Source of the DNA: Dolomedes plantarius
Lineage: Eukaryota > Arthropoda > Arachnida > Araneae > Dolomedidae
DNA length: 64,000 nucleotides
Direction: 5' to 3'
Assembly: GCA_907164885.2 (NCBI GenBank)
Contig: OU015490.1
Coordinates: 210,393,443 to 210,457,442, forward strand
Below, piece by piece: positions 63,526 to 64,000 of this stretch (position 1 is the stretch's first letter; each line of letters starts with the position of its first letter). Under the pieces are notes generated by a model. The model had not been told where the DNA came from. It worked only from the letters and a program-made list of their open reading frames with translations, and did no database searches. Made by a program: the position numbers and the translations under genes.

Positions 63526-64000
63526 TATTTAAACCAGTTATTACGTGCAAAATGTTAGTTTGAAAATACTTCTTAACTTTTATTTCTGAAAGAAAATGTA
63601 TAGTTAAAATTTCAAAATAGTTTTTTCCCGTCTTAAGAAAATATGATAAGTTGACACATCTAGATATTTATGATGATTAATTGTTTTTGTAAAAGTTTGT
63701 AGTTACCATAAATAAATTTCTAAAGATTCCAGAGAAACTTATTTTTAACTATCAAATTTTACTGTCCAATACTATGCTATGATAAGTTTGACGAAATGGG
63801 AGAAGAGACAAAGTTAAAAGAACCCATTTGTCCGTGAACCCTTGGGGCTGTCTGGCCTCAAAATCGAGGACTCTTGTATGACCTAGACGCCCTTTAACAA
63901 TATATCCGCGGGTCTAATGTAGCATTATCTTCCGAATGGACAGTTTCCATTGTTATCTCTGCCTATATAATATGTCACCAATGATCTAAACTAATTTAAT
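63526..64000. other. No feature seen
   Basis: AT-rich DNA to the end of the window without a supported feature. Confidence 0.5.

Overview
The window reads as AT-rich arthropod nuclear DNA, most likely a spider or other chelicerate. That assignment is an inference. It rests on the Tc1-like transposases, which I recognise as common in orb-weaver genomes, on the Ty3/Gypsy gag types, on a tRNA-derived SINE, and on the many very long (TA)n tracts. I see no intact host protein-coding gene and no rRNA or functional tRNA gene. Most of what can be annotated is a graveyard of transposable elements nested in one another, in unique AT-rich DNA with no recognisable coding content.

Layout. 1-8 kb: the edge of a mariner-like copy, two SINEs, and a decayed conserved protein of unknown function (4.3-6.0 kb). 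9.4-13.6 kb: a second, complete mariner-like copy, a possible host promoter with a splice donor (11.0-11.36 kb), and a Tc1 element. 14-21 kb: one broken (TA)n array holding a long-TIR mariner-type element and a gag-only LTR retrotransposon, one of whose LTRs carries a TTAA-flanked piggyBac-type MITE. 23.8-25.6 kb: a near-complete fold-back element and a mariner relic. 26.6-34.9 kb: a Tigger/pogo element next to a nearly complete Ty3/Gypsy element, the latter with (TA)n on both sides.

35.3-44.6 kb: a 9.2-kb stretch bounded by similar inverted subterminal repeats built on a GACGTC/CTATAGAG-like motif. It holds a Mutator-like transposase pseudogene split by an insertion with a perfect 9-bp target duplication, a BED-finger hAT relic, a solo LTR, a possible two-exon reading frame of unknown function, and a long palindrome. 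45-50.5 kb: an unusual reverse-transcriptase relic broken by a hAT MITE, a tandem mariner relic, and a Tc1 element with TIRs over 200 bp. 50.5-64 kb: mostly featureless, with another hAT MITE (8-bp duplication), a mariner relic split by a piggyBac-type MITE, two non-LTR 3' ends, a roughly 160-bp tandem array interrupted by a solo LTR (5-bp duplication), and a nearly full-length Tc1 element.

None of the transposase or polymerase genes is intact. Each has stops, frameshifts, deletions or lost catalytic residues. Any activity here would be cis (promoters, hairpin RNAs, integration hot spots) or depend on copies elsewhere. Family names come from recognising motifs in translated sequence, without database searches.
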